NCBI GenBank assembly: GCA_016210245.1
Contig: JACQUR010000250.1
Coordinates: 1 to 7,609 of the forward strand
Length of the DNA: 7,609 bases
Reading direction: 5' to 3'
Source: Chloroflexota bacterium
GTDB lineage: Bacteria; Chloroflexota; UBA6077; JACQUR01
Shown: one piece after another, positions 5,593-7,609 of the stretch
How the letters are laid out: each line of letters opens with the position of its first letter
How positions within the stretch are numbered: the first letter of the stretch is position 1
Notes under the pieces: generated by a model
Seen by the model: the letters and a program-made list of their open reading frames with translations, nothing else
What the model was told of the DNA's origin: nothing
Database searches by the model: none
Program-made: the position numbers and the translations under genes

Positions 5593-7245
5593 TCAGCGCT
5601 TGATACTGGGATGGTTCGCATACCAGTGGTGGACCCCCAGGGCCCGGATCGGGTACGGAGTCCAGCCCGTGCGCTTGTCGATGCCGTACAGCTCGTCCTG
5701 GACGTGGACGAACATGAGCACCGCCTGCTCGTAGGCCAGCTTGCTGAGCTCCTGGTACTTCTGCACCCGCTTGTCCGGATCGAGCACCCGGCGCCCGTCT
5801 TCCATGATCTGCCGGTAGCGGTCGGCCTCTTTGACTTCGGAAGTGCCCTTCGTGCGGATGAACAGCCATTGCAGGTAACGGTCCGGGTCGGCGGTGGTGG
5901 ACCACTGGGTCGAGGCGACGTCGTACTTGCCGGCGTAGAAATTGTCGAGCAAGGTCGCGCGCTCGGTGACCTGCAGCCTGGCGGTGATGCCGGCTTGCTT
6001 GAGCTGGGCTGCCACCGCCTCGGCGATCTCGCGGTCCTTCTGGAACACGCCGCTGGTGATCTGCCACTCGAACTCGAACCCGTTCGGCAGCCCGGCCTCG
6101 GCCAGGAGTTGCTTGGCCTTCTGCAGGTTGAAGGTGTATGGCTCCAGCTTGGCGTCGTAGCCCATCCACCCGGGCGCGAAGAGCCCCACGTGCGGCTGGC
6201 CGTACCCCTGCAGCACGGTCTTCACGATGGCGTCCCGATCGATCGCATAGTTCACCGCCTGGCGGACCTTGAGGTTGGTGAACGGCTCCCTGGCCAGGTT
6301 GAAGCTGTGCATGATGATACGGGCGCCCTTCATTGAAACCACATCCGTGTTTGCGCCGCGCTTGAGCAGCTCCACCTGGGGCAGCGGGATGTTGTCTGCG
6401 ACGTGGACCGTGCCATTCTGCAGCTCGGCCACCCGCGTGGACGGCTCGCGCAGGTACTTGAACTGGAGCCGTTGGGGCGAGGGGGGGCCACCCCAGTACG
6501 CCTCGTTCGCCACATAGCGGACCGGCTGGTCCCGGGCCCAGTCCTGGGCCACCTTGTACATCCCGGTCCCGATCGGGTGCCTGCCGAAGGCTTCCACGCC
6601 GATGGTCGCACGCGCCTTTGGGAGGACAAAGAACACCTGGGTCATGTTGGGCATCAGCGACGCAACCGGGCCCTTGGTCGCGATGCGGATCGTGTAGGGA
6701 TCGACTTTCTCCAGCTTCTCAACCGGCTCGAAGACGTACCCTGTGGCGAGAGCCGGAGTCTCCTTATGGACCTGGTAGGTATAGAGCACGTCGTCGGCGG
6801 TGAAGTCGTCGCCATTGTGGAACTTGACGTTCTTGCGGAGCTTGAACTCGAGCGTGGTGTCGTTGACGTAGCTCCACGACTCTGCCAGGCGTGGCACGAG
6901 CTGGAAGTTGGGTCCCTCGTAGCCCACCAGGGGCTCAAAAGCGTGGTACTCGACGTTGTAGTAAATGGCGCCCGCGCCCGGGACGCCCGGATCGATGGCC
7001 GTGATGTCTTCGGAAACGGCGACGACCCACTCGTCGAGTTGAGACTTCGCCGCCGCGGGAGCCGCGGGTTGAGCGGTCGGGGCCGGCTTCCCCTCTGCCG
7101 GTTTGGCAGGAGCGGCCGTCGGGCCCGGCGCTGGCTGCTGGCAGGCGGCCAGCAGGCCACTCGCCACCGCGCCGGCCCCCACCAGCAGCGACGTGCGTAG
7201 CAAGGTGCGGCGGGTCAGTCGCTGAGCTTCGCGTGGCTGAGACAT
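5593..7245 (-). CDS. Family 5 substrate-binding lipoprotein of a peptide-type ABC importer, Tat signal
   Basis: A 550-residue extracytoplasmic solute-binding protein (SBP_bac_5 family) that would deliver peptides, nickel complexes, sugars or similar solutes to the adjacent permeases. The N-terminus carries a twin-arginine motif (TRRTLLR, 11-17), a hydrophobic core (18-30) and a lipobox LLAAC with Cys35 as the expected lipidated residue. An Ala/Pro/Lys-rich linker runs to about residue 67. The folded domain shows family marks LVPRLAESWSYVND (116-129), KLRKNVKFHNGDDFTADDV (135-153), GTGMYKV (226-232) and FNLAREPFTNLKVRQAVNYA (315-334) followed by IDRDAIV. The ATG at 7245 is chosen over upstream in-frame ATGs at 7254 and 7269 because GGAGG (7255-7259) lies 6 bases before it. 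Ligand identity cannot be read from the sequence. Confidence 0.94.
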   Translation of the reverse strand: MSQPREAQRLTRRTLLRTSLLVGAGAVASGLLAACQQPAPGPTAAPAKPAEGKPAPTAQPAAPAAAKSQLDEWVVAVSEDITAIDPGVPGAGAIYYNVEYHAFEPLVGYEGPNFQLVPRLAESWSYVNDTTLEFKLRKNVKFHNGDDFTADDVLYTYQVHKETPALATGYVFEPVEKLEKVDPYTIRIATKGPVASLMPNMTQVFFVLPKARATIGVEAFGRHPIGTGMYKVAQDWARDQPVRYVANEAYWGGPPSPQRLQFKYLREPSTRVAELQNGTVHVADNIPLPQVELLKRGANTDVVSMKGARIIMHSFNLAREPFTNLKVRQAVNYAIDRDAIVKTVLQGYGQPHVGLFAPGWMGYDAKLEPYTFNLQKAKQLLAEAGLPNGFEFEWQITSGVFQKDREIAEAVAAQLKQAGITARLQVTERATLLDNFYAGKYDVASTQWSTTADPDRYLQWLFIRTKGTSEVKEADRYRQIMEDGRRVLDPDKRVQKYQELSKLAYEQAVLMFVHVQDELYGIDKRTGWTPYPIRALGVHHWYANHPSIKR

Positions 7246-7254
7246 GATGATCAT

Positions 7255-7259
7255 CCTCC
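7255..7259 (-). promoter_or_regulatory. Ribosome-binding site of the binding-protein gene
   Basis: On the minus strand GGAGG precedes the ATG at 7245 with a 6-base spacer. It decides the start, because an ATG at 7254 directly follows the same purine block and would have no spacer, and one at 7269 lies upstream of it. Confidence 0.8.
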
Positions 7260-7261
7260 GC

Positions 7262-7310
7262 GCGGCCACGGTAGCTGCTCAGTCGCCGAAGCGAGCACCC
7301 CGGTGGCCGC
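7262..7310 (-). promoter_or_regulatory. Leader stem-loop in front of the binding-protein gene
   Basis: Bases 7262-7269 (GCGGCCAC) pair perfectly with 7303-7310, and an inner TGCTC (7276-7280) pairs with GAGCA (7293-7297), giving an interrupted hairpin that ends two bases from the ribosome-binding site. It would lie in the 5' leader if the promoter at 7329-7357 is used. It could affect translation or be a protein-binding dyad; I do not recognise it as a known riboswitch. Confidence 0.45.
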
Positions 7311-7328
7311 TACACACCCTGGACGGGC

Positions 7329-7357
7329 ATTCTATCAGCGGCAGTACAGCCCCGCAA
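7329..7357 (-). promoter_or_regulatory. Candidate sigma-70-type promoter for the importer operon
   Basis: On the minus strand TTGCGG (7352-7357) and TAGAAT (7329-7334) are separated by exactly 17 bases. The -10 box matches the consensus at 5 of 6 positions and the -35 at 3 of 6. This would give a leader of roughly 75 bases before the ATG at 7245. It is the best promoter-like match I found by eye in the 340 bases upstream of the gene. Confidence 0.45.
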
Positions 7358-7375
7358 CTGGCGTGGGGCCAGGTA

Positions 7376-7493
7376 GGGCTATTCAGTTGTCCGGTTTCGA
7401 GCGGTCGCGGGATGGTCACCTGCCGCCCTGAAGGGCGGGCCTAACGCCCAGGCCCGCCCTTCAGGGCGGCAGGTGCGGACAACTGAATAGCCC
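7376..7493. repeat. 118-base nested inverted repeat, possible MITE-like or REP-like element
   Basis: Outer arms 7376-7393 and 7476-7493 (18 bases, GGGCTATTCAGTTGTCCG and its complement) and inner arms 7417-7442 and 7450-7475 (26 bases) are both perfect inverted repeats, with a 7-base loop. On the right the arms are contiguous, while on the left they are separated by 23 bases (7394-7416). The whole can fold as a 44-bp hairpin with one large bulge. The inner arm is itself a near-palindrome (CGCCCTGAAGGGCG). No reading frame of note lies inside. The flanks share CAGG (7370-7373 and 7494-7497) but do not give a clear target-site duplication. Confidence 0.85.
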
Positions 7494-7536
7494 CAGGCCA
7501 GGGGGTCCGCCCAGTTCTGGTGCGTGGAGGACGTAG

Positions 7537-7558
7537 GGGCAGACGGCCCTGTCTGCCC
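7537..7558. repeat. 8-bp palindrome near the right edge
   Basis: GGGCAGAC (7537-7544) pairs with GTCTGCCC (7551-7558) around a 6-base loop. It may end transcription of a leftward gene beyond the window or be one more dispersed palindrome. The rest of 7494-7609 shows no reading frame with recognisable protein similarity. Confidence 0.5.
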
Positions 7559-7609
7559 GCCGCATCGAGGGCGGCACGGCGTGGTGGCCAGGGGGCCGGC
7601 CAGCAGCTC

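Noticed and set aside
5546..6169. N-terminal extension of the first permease
   Set aside because: The extension overlaps the binding-protein gene in another frame and has no permease-like content; family similarity begins at the ATG at 5545.
5548..7200. Plus-strand open frames opposite the binding-protein gene (5548-6336 and 6403-7200)
   Set aside because: Antisense shadows of a well-supported gene, with no motif of their own.
7370..7497. Target-site duplication flanking the nested inverted repeat
   Set aside because: CAGG on both sides is only four bases in a region rich in CCAGG, and the next bases differ, so chance is likely.

Overview
The window reads as GC-rich chromosomal DNA of an environmental bacterium, most like a member of Chloroflexota. 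That guess rests on the base composition, the Tat-type lipoprotein with an Ala/Pro-rich linker, and the kinds of short palindromic and heptad repeats between the genes. No rRNA, tRNA or phylogenetic marker is present, so the placement is inference. I find six protein genes, no RNA gene, no transposase and no CRISPR array.

Left part (1-2600). A CoA-transferase of the acetyl-CoA hydrolase/4-hydroxybutyrate CoA-transferase family (1425-112, minus) is divergent from a TatD-type metal-dependent hydrolase (1634-2425, plus). They share a 208-base upstream region containing a tandem array of eight 7-base units. The hydrolase converges on a dihydroorotate dehydrogenase-like flavoprotein (3580-2510, minus). 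The convergent junction holds a 13-bp perfect hairpin and a second array of eight 7-base units, and the second array runs into the 3' end of the dehydrogenase gene.

Right part (3700-7609). A leftward peptide/nickel-type ABC importer locus has the order substrate-binding lipoprotein (7245-5593), first permease (5545-4613), second permease (4616-3711). A 12-bp hairpin separates the binding protein from the permeases, and the two permease genes overlap by 4 bases (ATGA). No ATPase gene is present. A 40-bp inverted repeat built from 8-base units separates the last permease from the dehydrogenase. Upstream of the binding protein lie a leader hairpin, a plausible sigma-70-type promoter, a 118-base nested inverted repeat and another short palindrome.

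The genes do not form one obvious pathway. The importer would bring in peptides or similar small solutes, with the ATPases supplied from elsewhere. The main points for a second look are the dehydrogenase, whose FMN scaffold is class-2-like but whose substrate-binding motifs are changed, and the repeats: almost every gap between genes carries a different repeat family. I see no convincing new multi-gene system.
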